Positions 53,861-64,000 of a stretch of 64,000 nucleotides of DNA are shown here, in pieces (within the stretch, counting starts at the first letter, position 1; every line of letters begins with the position of its first letter). The translations under genes were made by a program, and so were the position numbers. The DNA lies in NCBI GenBank assembly GCA_944548615.1, contig OX155980.1, forward strand, positions 39,190,475-39,254,474. Reading direction: 5' to 3'. This stretch comes from Micropterix aruncella (Eukaryota > Arthropoda > Insecta > Lepidoptera > Micropterigidae). The notes beneath the pieces are model-generated. The model made no database searches. It was not told where the DNA came from and was given only the letters and a program-made list of their open reading frames with translations.

Positions 53861-56800
53861 ATTTCAAATTGCCTAACAACATAAAATAAAAGGTGTCAAA
53901 AAAGGGTAGCCGTACTTGCTTTTTCAGTTACTCTTTAGTTCTGAGAAATTTTGCCATAGCGAGTATTACTACTACATGAAAACTGAATTGCTATGAAGTC
54001 GCTTAAAGTAGCTCAACGTGTGTTTTGCGTGGGACTTCTATTATCAGCCATACTTTTATCATTACTGGCAAGTGCAAGTAATAATACAAAGTCGTCTACA
54101 AATCACGGGACATTAATTTAGCACGAGTACTTATATTGTTCGAAAATAGATCGATATAATTGTTACCACATAGGTTTTTAGATTGGCCCTAAACAATATG
54201 ATAGAAAAATGAATAAAACGTATATGGACGATGGAACTCATTACCTTTAAAACGCCATTAAAATCTCAGATCTGTCATTTTGTATTTTATTTGTGGCATC
54301 AATTTAAAAATTGTGTATTCGCAGAAAATGCATTTAACAAGACAACATTTCGTTCAATATTTTTTAAGACTTTTGTTGCGATCTAACTAGAAACCAGATT
54401 TAAGAATTATGCAAGACTTAAGTTAGAATTTAATAAAAAAGCACCGCCCCATCCAGTGCCACTGTTTAAAACTGGTTTAATGAATAAACATGACCATACC
54501 TATCTCAGTGACGATAAGACGATATGAGAGAGGTTATTTGACATTTAATGGTAAGAAAAACGGATTATCTGTGTTTGTGTGCGTGTACGTTTGTGTGTGT
54601 GTTTAAATGAGTGTATCTGTCTATACCTACTGTATCTCAGAAACTACACGACCAATTAGGACCAACTTATGTAGGTAAATAGCTTGTAGTACGAGATAGT
54701 AGTATGTATGGCAAAAGCGGAATTATAGCCGATAATTAGAACATTGTTGTAGATTCATTAAGACGAAATTTAACCTAATGCATTCGATGAATTTCAAAAG
54801 TAAATGATTTTAATTATTATATTTAAAGTAAAAGTGCTATTTATTAGAGAAAAATGTCGCTGACCATATACGATGACTGCATAGATTTCCACGGCCAATT
54901 ACTAGGCTAACTACAAACACTTAGGACTACAATCAAACTATCAATATGTCAACATTCTGCAAAATCATTTAGCATTTGTAGCAATCAGCAAGATATTAAG
55001 CTAATGCATAATAGGCCCCTAACTGCATTACATAAAATTATTATTATTATAGATAATTTTAAAGAACATTTTTTACCAAAGAGAAGAAAAAAAGAGTTTG
55101 AAATGGAATGAAAATAAATTATCGCGCTTATTAAAGCCAATAGCAAAAATAGCAACCCATTGTATGTCGCTTCATCAAGACGATTTTTTAAAAGTGTAAT
55201 ATGATACCGTATATCAACCAGATCATTATTTCATATTTTGTGGTATTAAAATGTAGAGAATTTAGAGCATACAATTTAATAACAAGTTTTTAATCGCTGC
55301 GCAAGGTCGGTAGTAGAGCGGTTCTCCAATTTTTTTATTAAGAGCTTCTTAACACGCCATTGATGTTTGCCCATAAATATTTATCGTTCTAATTATGAAT
55401 ATTATAGTTTTTAGATACATAATTTTATTGATGCTATATCATTCAATCGATCTTCGCCTTTGTTATAACTTCCGATATATTCTGATTGATGGTTCGATAT
55501 TATTTATTGATATTATTTTCCTAATAGGAGTCAAACAAGGATCTATGAGAACATTGGCTCCTTCGACAGGCAAATAAACACGGAAAATATTTGAACTCCA
55601 CGATCGACCTTACCATACCTACGTCTATTTTTATCATTTCTTTTTATAAAAGAAAACAAACAGATTTATATTACATATGACAAAATGACAATTAAATTTA
55701 TATTACATACAATAATTATTTAAAATGTATAAAAAGACGTTTGATAATAAGCATTTCTCAATACAATCCGGGAAATAATTTGCTGTCATGTAAGTACCTA
55801 CCTGTTATTATTTTTATTTGTTCACCTTTTTTTTTATTTTTTCTAAATATTTAACTACAATATTATTTAATGTCATCCTATGTTCCTAACATTTCGCTTC
55901 AAAAACTCTTGTGGTAACAAGTCTTAAGTATAAACTTCTAAATAAAGATTTAATTTTTAAGTCTTCTTTCTTTTGAAAAATCTTCCAGAATGAAGACTAA
56001 AACGGTTTTAAAAAAACAAGCTTTTTTTAATTTAATGGCTGCCTGATATTTTTGCAAATTCTCAAATATTGAAACTGGAATTTACTTGGTTTTGGATATT
56101 TTATAGGTAATTTCTTTATTATTTAATCAATTTATACCATTTTTGCCATAACATTTTTTACCATAACATTATAAATGTAGGTATTATTATGAATTTTTTA
56201 ATTATTATTATTTTCAGAAATACTGTGAATGACGTTTTAAATCAACTGAATGTTTACTCCAAAATCATATTTTTATATATTTAAAAAAATGTAAGTTGTT
56301 ACGAAGTATCCCTTGCGTTATGTTTGAAATGTCAATATACCCTACAAACCTACACCTAAAAATCATCCAGTAACCTATAGTTTTTATAACAAATTATTAA
56401 GAAAATTTTATTGAATTGGTTACTTTTATATTGTATTATTTAAGTGTTTTGCTCACAGTCCCTAAAAATACTACGTTGTTAAAAATCGATCATTGAAACA
56501 AGTTTTTTTGAACCAAAACACAAATGTTAAATCAGAAATAAATATTATGGTTATTGGTTCGATGAGACACCTGGTTGTATAAAAAGAAAATTATTACTAA
56601 TATAATGGGTGGTCATTTGCAATTTAATATATTATTATGTAAACAAATTCAAGATGCCTCAATAAATTCAAAACAAGTGCCGTGACCTTCTCGTAAGTAT
56701 CATTTGAGGAAAATTTAATACATACCCCACCGGACATTATAAATGCAATTAACTATTAAGTAGATACATACAACTTAGAATTCATTGCCATTCGAATACA

Positions 56801-57298
56801 GATTCATACAAACATTTTCATTCATTTCATGCAGATTCAATTCAAGGGTCAAAAAGAGAAATGATGAATGGAGAATTAAATTTATTTTTTTATCACTTGA
56901 AATTAATAATATACTCGTATTACAACACGAAACACGAAAATTATTAATAAAAGTTAATACATTTTGGTAAATACTTAGTCTAAACAAAACTGAAGATTAA
57001 ATCGATGTACTCATAACCGATGTCTCAGTTTTAATTATACATAGATGTTCGTTTAATTATACACACATATACATATAATTAATAATACATAAATATACGT
57101 TATTATGTTAATTAAAAAATAATATTATTTAGAATGACTTTAAGGCATTGAAGATTTAATAAAACTACGAAATGTTGCATATACACTACGAAACAACGAT
57201 TTTTACACTGACTCCAAATGAATTCCATAAATGGCCGCAAATTTGATTACGATATTGGTGCTTTATATCGTATTCAAAATTATACAAAAACAATTAAT
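53861..57298. other. Non-coding stretch downstream of the lysozyme gene
   Basis: AT-rich with short unsupported frames. At 55740-55775 GCATTTCTCAATACAATCCGG faintly resembles the family 1 core. An ATTAAA signal on the minus strand near 57154-57159 could serve the lysozyme gene. Confidence 0.4.
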
Positions 57299-58849
57299 TT
57301 AATGTTCTCTCCGTCTTCGTTTTCGAAAGCTAGGTAAACTGGTCGTTATTGTTGAAGTCGATTTCCTTCCGCCGTTTCTTAGTTTTCCTGATCTCCTTCC
57401 GGTGATTGGTTTGGAGCTGGCTGTTGATTCAGTTTGAATCGTCGTACCAGTTGACATTTTCGTGGGTTCAGTAGATAGTGTTCTGTGTTGTTTTCTCCTG
57501 AGGGTGGGAAATGTTTTCGCAGATCCTACTATTGTACTTTCTGTTGTTGTTGTTTTTGTCGATGTTGATTTCATCGCTGCTCTGTTTCGATTCCTCCTGG
57601 GTAGTTTAGCTGGTTCTGTGGCGTTTAGATCGATTATATCTGTTATGGTTGTTTTTGTCGAAGTGGGTTTCACCGTTGCTCTATTTCGATTCGTTCTGGA
57701 CAGATTGGATGGTTCAATTGTGTTTAGATCAGATATATCTGAGGTTGACGATCGGGGCATTCTCGTTCGTCGCGATCCTCTATTCGCACTTAAAGTCGGT
57801 CGGCGCCGATTCAACGGAATTCGATTTTCGACGTAATTTGGTTGAAAACTAGTCGGAGGCGTATGTCTCAGAGTGAACTTTGGATTTTTCCGTCGGCTAG
57901 ATGTAGGTGGTGGATTTGGCTGGATTTCTGTCGTCGGTGAAGTAGCTTCTTGCAAGGTCGGCACTGGAACTTGAGTATTTAAACTTCTTTGTCTATCGAT
58001 ATTAACATAATGGCGGTTCATCCACGGTTTTGAATTTTTAACGTAGTATCGATGAGGCGTCGATGATATAGTTGTGTCTAAAATCATGAAATACTTTTCT
58101 GTTGATTGTCCTTGAGTGGTGGGTTGTGGTGGTTCAGTGAGTGGTGCGGAAGTAGCTAAAAACGGCCACCGCTTCAAAAGCTCGGAGTCGAGAGTTAGTT
58201 TATCGAGGTCTATTTTAGGAGCTTCTTTTTTAGTAGTAATTTCGACGTCCGATGCCTCATTAAAAAGACTGATGACAGAGAATATTCTATTTATCTCTTC
58301 TTCTGATAGGCTGGGTCCGGAGATAGATTTCAACCTTCGAGGCCCTCTCGTCGGTCGTGACTTCTTTTTAGTACTGTTTAGATTAGATAGCGTATCGTCG
58401 AAGTTCTGGCATCCTTCTATGAATTTCTTGCTCTTGTGTCCTTTACAGCGCGGATACACTGTCCACGCGTTAAATCCATCGCCGGAGATACCGGTGTGCT
58501 CTTCGTATATTTTGAGGGCACAGCTGATGTCGTCTGCGAGGTCTTCGTCCTCGAGGGCTGCGCAAGGGAGGTCACAGGCGCGGCCGGGGCCGTCGACTCC
58601 GCACCAGTAGCGGTCGCTTATCTGGAGCAGGCCGTGGTCGGCGCTGCCGTCGCCGTTGAGGCGGCCCACGGCAGCCGTGTTGAAGGAAGACTCGTGGAAG
58701 GCGATGCACACCCAGGTGGCCACTTGATCCCGCGTGACGCCGTGCTCGCCGAGCAGCTCGGCGGCGAGCTCGCACCGCTCGTACACCTTGGCGGCGGCCG
58801 ACGCGGCGGCCCACAACACTGCCGCCAGCTGGAGCACTCTCGCGGACAT
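57299..58849 (-). CDS. Secreted c-type lysozyme with long Ser/Thr-rich basic tail (516 aa)
   Basis: The ATG at 58849 opens with a signal peptide (residues 1-20, LAAVLWAAASAAA), and the mature start KVYERCELA is typical of c-type lysozymes. A longer frame to 58882 begins with TTG and is not used. Residues 21-150 form the lysozyme domain with all eight conserved cysteines (26, 48, 83, 92, 96, 110, 135, 147), catalytic Glu53 (AFHESSF) and Asp71 (SADHGLLQIS). It should hydrolyse the N-acetylmuramic acid to N-acetylglucosamine bond of bacterial peptidoglycan. The family normally ends here at about 120-140 residues. This protein continues for about 366 residues rich in Ser, Thr, Pro, Arg and Lys, with an N-glycosylation sequon (N158), an exact 33-residue tandem repeat (371-403, 404-436) and a basic end RKRRRREH. 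The domain half is GC-rich and the tail is not. The tail function is unknown; wall binding or a mucin-like role are guesses. No intron is evident. Confidence 0.9.
   Translation of the reverse strand: MSARVLQLAAVLWAAASAAAKVYERCELAAELLGEHGVTRDQVATWVCIAFHESSFNTAAVGRLNGDGSADHGLLQISDRYWCGVDGPGRACDLPCAALEDEDLADDISCALKIYEEHTGISGDGFNAWTVYPRCKGHKSKKFIEGCQNFDDTLSNLNSTKKKSRPTRGPRRLKSISGPSLSEEEINRIFSVISLFNEASDVEITTKKEAPKIDLDKLTLDSELLKRWPFLATSAPLTEPPQPTTQGQSTEKYFMILDTTISSTPHRYYVKNSKPWMNRHYVNIDRQRSLNTQVPVPTLQEATSPTTEIQPNPPPTSSRRKNPKFTLRHTPPTSFQPNYVENRIPLNRRRPTLSANRGSRRTRMPRSSTSDISDLNTIEPSNLSRTNRNRATVKPTSTKTTITDIIDLNATEPAKLPRRNRNRAAMKSTSTKTTTTESTIVGSAKTFPTLRRKQHRTLSTEPTKMSTGTTIQTESTASSKPITGRRSGKLRNGGRKSTSTITTSLPSFRKRRRREH
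57542..57739 (-). repeat. 99-bp tandem repeat in the lysozyme tail
   Basis: Two adjacent 33-codon units encode DISDLNTIEPSNL... and DIIDLNATEPAKL..., sharing RNRNRA and TSTKTT. In-frame units point to expansion of a coding sequence. Confidence 0.88.
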
Positions 58850-58886
58850 TACACCGACGTTTGTTTCGTTCCGTCCAACCAAGTGC

Positions 58887-58895
58887 CTATATAAG
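58887..58895 (-). promoter_or_regulatory. TATA box of the lysozyme gene
   Basis: On the minus strand CTTATATAG lies about 40 bases before the ATG. With a usual start site 25-30 bases downstream, the 5' leader would be only about 10-15 bases. Confidence 0.65.
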
Positions 58896-59043
58896 TTGCG
58901 CGTCGAGTTCCGATCCGTTACCCATTGTCAGCGAGTCGGCACTCTGTCTGCCGGTCAATCTCAGATCTTCGATTCCGCTACGTATATTCAATGTAAATTA
59001 TAGTCACTGTCGCGAAATTAGATGGCGAAGCGGCGCGTTCGCC

Positions 59044-59088
59044 GCGACGCACTGTGTTCTTTTGCATACGCAGCGACGCACTGTGTTC
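59044..59088 (-). promoter_or_regulatory. Direct repeat upstream of the lysozyme gene
   Basis: GCGACGCACTGTGTTC occurs at 59044-59059 and 59073-59088, 29 bp apart, about 160-200 bp before the TATA box. Next to it is a GC palindrome, GCGGCGCGTTCGCCGC (59029-59044). These could be control sites; the binding factor is unknown. I saw no convincing NF-kB site. Confidence 0.4.
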
Positions 59089-59099
59089 ACTTGCTAGAT

Positions 59100-61310
59100 G
59101 CCAAAATAAACAGTTTCTACTCATGAACCTTTTTAAGTGTTGTAAATGATAAAATAAATGTGGTATGAACGTGTTGGCAGCCGAATACAATTTTGAGTTT
59201 AGGCTTATTTTCTGTCAAACTATTATTTCCGGGATATCCGAATACATTTCATTTATCTTCAAGCGACCGTGTGGCCTTCTGTAATGAAAGCAGCTACATA
59301 TAAAACAATTGTCGAAAATAGTGATTACTCACGTCATAATCCATCTAATTTCATCGAAAATTCGTAAAAACAAATGAAGGAATATACATAAAAAAACACC
59401 ATCTACCCACCGTATCATTTTCATGAAGCTCTATACGACTCAACACAATTTATTAAATTATTTGACAATTTAAAATAGTCGCCTGTATCTTTGTTGATGC
59501 AATTAACTTTTTTTTCATCGATGATATTTTTTATTGTTTTAGGCATGCGTGAGTGATTAAACGCATTTCATATAGCATCAATGATTTTTTAACTAATAAT
59601 GGAAACCAAATATGATCATGCCTCTACTATTCAACATTTTCAATATTCATTTTATATTGTGAAGGTTATGTTTATTTAATTTTTATTCCTTTATGATCTG
59701 ACATATCGAAAAAAAAATATTATTATATTAGTGTACAGTATTCAATATTTTAAAGATCATATGTTATAACACTGATCACATTATATCATGTGAGACAAAT
59801 TTCCAATTTTCTTGTAAAATTGAAATATTTTGATAGATTATTTTATGGTCTTTTAAATCACGTAGTTTTCACTGTTTATTTCTATATTTTTTTATTTTGG
59901 TAATTTTATGGACTATTTTAGTATTATTTTTGTTACACTTTGAACACTTTTGAATGTTAGGTTGATTATTTCTTACTCTTAAAATGTTATGATTGCATAT
60001 TTTTAAGGTGTTGTAATTTAAACATATTAAATAATAAGCACAAGGAGTAATCTGATTTTTTTAAACCTTAAATTGAAATTTTACGCATTAAACCATTTTA
60101 CGTACTAAACCATCTGCCTCTGTTACATACAGTTATGCAATAAAGAACCATATCCATTACGCGGGCTTGAAGTGACTTAATAGGCAATAGTACGTTCATC
60201 GCATAATTGGATCCCTCAGTTGGTTCGAGATGGGCAATATATCAAAATCATGATTATACTTTTATGTAGATATGAAAATATATTGTCCGTTTCGTCCGAT
60301 TGCGAACGTCTCTTTTCACATTAGCGACTATACCTCACACCAGCATGCGATACGCCTGTTTCTCTCACTATCCATAGCGCTCGATTACCTTCAAGTAAAC
60401 GACTCGACACTTACATCAACGTTATCACAGTAGCATAAACAGCCACCATAAGTCTGTGACAGCCACCCTAATCCCTAAATTGGTGGACGTCTTAACCATT
60501 GATTATGTTGTAGTAATTATATTAAGGTTTAATAAAGGCTTTTATCAGACACTTTTATTAGGTAACTGACAAAGGATGCGTAGGTAAACAATAAATATAT
60601 CTTATGATTAATAAATATAATATACAATACAAAGCTAGATACATAAAAAGAATTATATATTTTTTGTTTTATTGTAGATCATAAAATGACCGGCGGCTAT
60701 AACATACCTGTCATTGTGGGGGGGAAGGGGGTACTCATTGTGGGGGGGGGGGGGGGTACTTATTGCCCCTATTCTTACAGAAGCACGAAGAGTCGAAAGG
60801 CCGCAAAATAAGGTTTGTTACTCACAAGGTCAGGATAGAAGATGGAAAACACAGTCATGTGGCCTTTCGACAGTGACCAGCAGTTCTTCTCTTGCGATCG
60901 AGGGTACAGAACACGACTGGATTATGTGGTCTGTGGTTTGATGACCTTCACTCAGCATATGCATCTAGGGTACTCAGTGAGTCCAAAGTCTATAAAATCA
61001 CCGTGATCTTGTACCAACTTTGTGGTGTTGTAGTCAAATACCTACTGTTTCGTATTCTGGTTTCAATCGCGGGACCAAAAGCAGTGGCCAGTGCTACCGG
61101 CGTCCATCCTCCAATCACACTTTCATTCTCTCTTACTGAGTAGATAAGGACACTGCCTAGGTCGCTAGTATTCGGAGAGTCCTTGCGAAGATGATAGCAT
61201 CTTCCGTGCACTTCTCACAGATGAAATCAAACTGCCGCTAGTTTAGAGACTTACGGAGACTTACGGTTCCGACCGATTGCGTACAAGTATTTCTTACATT
61301 TTACCCAATG
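59100..61310. other. Non-coding stretch; G-run pair at 60717-60757
   Basis: TACTCATTGTGGGGG occurs as a near tandem unit with two G-runs (60717-60732 and 60742-60756). A block at 60760-61300 has balanced composition and frames of 70-84 codons with no domain. Nothing else is supported. Confidence 0.4.
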
Positions 61311-61319
61311 CCGGGAGCA

Positions 61320-62035
61320 AAGTACAAGTAATAAACCTGTACGCCTTTAGAGCTAATAGGCCCTGTTGCAGTTTGGCCACTAAAAGCCATGTGTAGGGTC
61401 GGCCAAACGCACGGGTCAACACCCATCCGGCGGCCTCCACGCAGAAGTGTGAGCCCGGGTCTTTCTTCCCTAAGAGTCAATTTTCGGGCACTCCTGGACG
61501 GTCTGCGCACCGTGCGGCGTCAGCCAATCGATTGTGCATTCCGACTGACAGCTGGGGGAGTCTGGAAACAGCATTGTTTCCTATAGAGCGAGGGTAGTTT
61601 TTAACCTTACGGCAACTGCTTTTGAAACGACCATTCGGCTACCCGATTCCAGGTGAAGAGCCGGGCAAAGAATGCCGTGGTCCGCGATACATTCGGTAGA
61701 CACCATATTACCGTTACGTAAGGGAGAGGACCGCGCAAGCGACCTCGAACCTGTAACCAGTCGGGAGGAAGGAGGTATCCTGATGGTTAATTTCAGACGG
61801 AGATGTCCTTCCAAACTGGTAATCAGGGGGCGAGGCTGCCCGCTGTTTACCTTTCCCGGTACCTCGCCGTAAGGCGTTGGTCTCTGGCGTTAGCCTTCTG
61901 ACGGGCATGTTGGCCTAGCTAGACAGTAGATTTGTATTTGTCTCAAGTCTTCTACGCTCTTCCCACGGCTGAAAGAACGATCTCATATCGTTATACCAGC
62001 CTGAAATGACGGGTTGGCCCGTTGTAGTTGATTTC
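61320..62035. mobile_element. GC-rich retroelement-like fragment (LINE 3' region)
   Basis: The block is clearly GC-richer than its surroundings and full of short overlapping frames on both strands. Its right part (61870-62035) matches 33150-33310. It adjoins a reverse transcriptase fragment on the opposite strand. I infer LINE-derived sequence; the orientation of the left part is not certain. Confidence 0.5.
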
Positions 62036-62180
62036 TCTTATTAATGACCCGGACGAGACCGCCCTTCCAGCAGCTCGGGAAATAGCCCTCGTTTATACAT
62101 TTCTGCATAAGGACTGGTAAATAGAGAAAACTTAACCTAACGGTATGAAGCGGGAAAAAATCGTCTTCAAGGGTTTTCAA
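62031..62180 (-). pseudogene. Non-LTR reverse transcriptase fragment
   Basis: The minus-strand frame encodes LMQKCINEGYFPSCWKGGLV followed by RVINK. This matches the region at the N-terminal side of LINE reverse transcriptases (L..G.FP..WK.A.VV...K). The match stops at about 62031, where the GC-rich block begins. Only this piece survives. Confidence 0.7.
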
Positions 62181-64000
62181 AAATCCTTCCCGAATGGTAT
62201 CTAAAAATGGGTTGTTTTTTTGTAATCTATGTAGTTTAGGTCAATGGTCTATTTTTTTATAAAACCACACTACTAATTTTGATGATTTTAATGCTAAATC
62301 CGAGAGAAAATCAGCCCGGAAACTGGTTTCTTTAATGAATGAGCATTTTCGATGAAAAATATCGTGAAACTATCAAACAATCAAAATTTTACCCATTAAG
62401 ACCGATTTTAATTTTTTAATTAAAGAAAGCTAAATTACATACCTTTAACCACCATTTGAATACAATCTGAACATCACAATACATATCAAATTATGTACAA
62501 AATACCACATTAAAAACGGAACCAGGCTACAACAACACAATAAGAATATTTGGCGAACGATAACCCTACTATAAATCAATTTTTCAAAGAAATAAAAAGC
62601 TCGCGTAGCCGAAAATGTAGCCGCGGCTGTTTCCGTAAGCTTTTGTCGCTGGGCGGCTCATTATAGTTGGGAGATAGTGATTTTTTCCGGTACTGATTTT
62701 CCCAGTCACCAAACGTCGATAGTATGTTCAGTGACTAATTATAAGTAGCGAACATGTATTTTGTAGAGGGTTTTCCTGTGCGTTGAGCTGGAAAATGCTT
62801 TGGAAAATACAAATGTGCCACACTTTTTTTTAGCACTAATGAAAATCGTTTTACTGTCAAGTCGAATGCAGCATTGACTAGAAATAAGTAACCTGGCTGA
62901 TCTATAGGTATGACAACGTGTCTGGCACATGAGAAACCTAACAAAACGGTGACCCTTTTTTTCCAGACCTGAAAATTGGTCATATTATACTTAACATTAT
63001 AACGATAGTTTAGTATCACATCTGGCTGTGATTTGCCATCACCAAAGCCTTGCTATTATTCCTATCTATTAATTCTTGTCAGAGTGACACTGAGGGGACG
63101 GGAGACGGGAGCCTATTTCACTGTTCGCACCAGGGCCTTTGGCCACCTAGATACGCCACTGCCTTGAAGGCTCTTTAAACGGATGTCAAATGTCGGCACG
63201 TTGACATTATATTTGCAAACTTTAAACGCCTGTATCCCTGTAATAAAGCCCGAGTAAATATTTTAGCACATTCGGAATTAGTGTAGTCAATATAGTCGGG
63301 TGACGTTAAAACATCTTCAATGTAGACAATTGACCTAAACTGCATATACTCGTATACCAATACATATTGCAAATATATTTTGTAATTTTCCAAATAGCTA
63401 CTTGTCACGACTCGGATATCGGTCAAGTAGCGATCATTGGTATTAGCGAGTGTGTTCAACGACCGTTCAAGGCTCGTTAAAATTCAAGAATTTGCTGGCT
63501 GCTTCCGTTGCTAAGAACGTACGAGTACATAAGTGCTTTCACCTAACACACATTTGTGCACTATTGCGTGCTTAAACGCAGTTAGTAGGCTCGCAATGAC
63601 TTAACTCGTCAAATATCTGTTATATGAATTAGTAGTCATTGTTGAAATTGATTGAATTCAGGGATTGCGTGCTATAAATAAACCATAAACCGTATAAAAA
63701 GATCGATATTAACGGAGCGACGATTACTGTTATTTTTTGTTGTTTTGTTTGCGATGAATTAACTTGGCATATAAAACAGGTATATCTGCGGTGGCTTTGA
63801 GAGCATGAATAAGGAAGTATGCCTATGTACCTATTTTAATTTATAACTCAGGTTAGCGAAAATTCACAACTCGTCGAGTTTCTGAATCACTGTCACCAGT
63901 ATTTTATAATGGGCGTCGGTATGAATGCATGTAGCCCCTATTGTGGGATTTCGTCCCGAGGTAAATGTAATTTCTTTTTTCCAAACTTCGTTCTTTTCTC
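62181..64000. other. Non-coding stretch; short common-repeat fragment near 63.1 kb
   Basis: At 63085-63165 GGAGCCTATTTCACTGTTCG and CCTAGATACGCCACTG resemble the GTATCCAG-type dispersed repeat seen at 35.3-36.4 kb. Frames of 63-94 codons elsewhere lack motifs. Confidence 0.35.

Noticed and set aside
57299..58882. Longer lysozyme reading frame of 527 codons
   Set aside because: Its first codon is TTG. The ATG at 58849 directly precedes a good signal peptide.
57462..59003. Plus-strand ORFs of up to 164 codons opposite the lysozyme gene
   Set aside because: They are antisense to a gene with catalytic residues and signal peptide, and reflect its GC-rich codon bias.

Overview
This is AT-rich nuclear DNA from an insect, probably a moth or butterfly. 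The evidence is a secreted eight-cysteine c-type lysozyme, a Mag-lineage Ty3/Gypsy element with a serine-tRNA primer site, many families of short transposons and very long (TA)n tracts. The order is inferred from sequence style, not proven. There is no bacterial content, rRNA, CRISPR array or operon.

Only one host gene can be supported: an intronless 516-codon ORF on the minus strand (57299-58849). It encodes a catalytically complete c-type lysozyme followed by an unusual basic Ser/Thr/Pro-rich tail of about 366 residues. A TATA box and a tandem promoter repeat lie just upstream of it.

Nearly everything else recognisable is mobile DNA. 5300-10047 is a near full-length Mag-type Gypsy element with two LTRs, primer site, polypurine tract, gag, protease and pol; its reading frame is broken between protease and reverse transcriptase. 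Broken transposases remain from hAT (15.1-15.6 kb), mariner (22.3 kb), a pogo/Tigger-like element (31.7 kb) and an IS630/mariner-type element beside the assembly gap (46.2 kb). LINE 3' fragments lie near 19.1, 27.5, 33.2, 35.5-36.5 and 61.3-62.2 kb. Non-autonomous families include a 241-bp TTAA-flanked piggyBac-type MITE in two almost identical copies (12.2 and 44.3 kb) and a family called M here, with an internal 94-bp palindrome (10.2, 18.2, 34.2, 37.6 kb). There is also a single 242-bp inverted-repeat MITE (26.6 kb) and two older dispersed repeats called E and R here.

The most unusual structural zone is 47.2-50.7 kb. Two related repeat families each show the same layout: copy, second direct copy, inverted copy, then a long (TA)n tract. 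A separate (TA)n tract at 40.5 kb is the centre of a 306-bp near-perfect palindrome. A 200-N assembly gap lies at 45915-46114. Long stretches between these features have short chance ORFs and no gene I can recognise.
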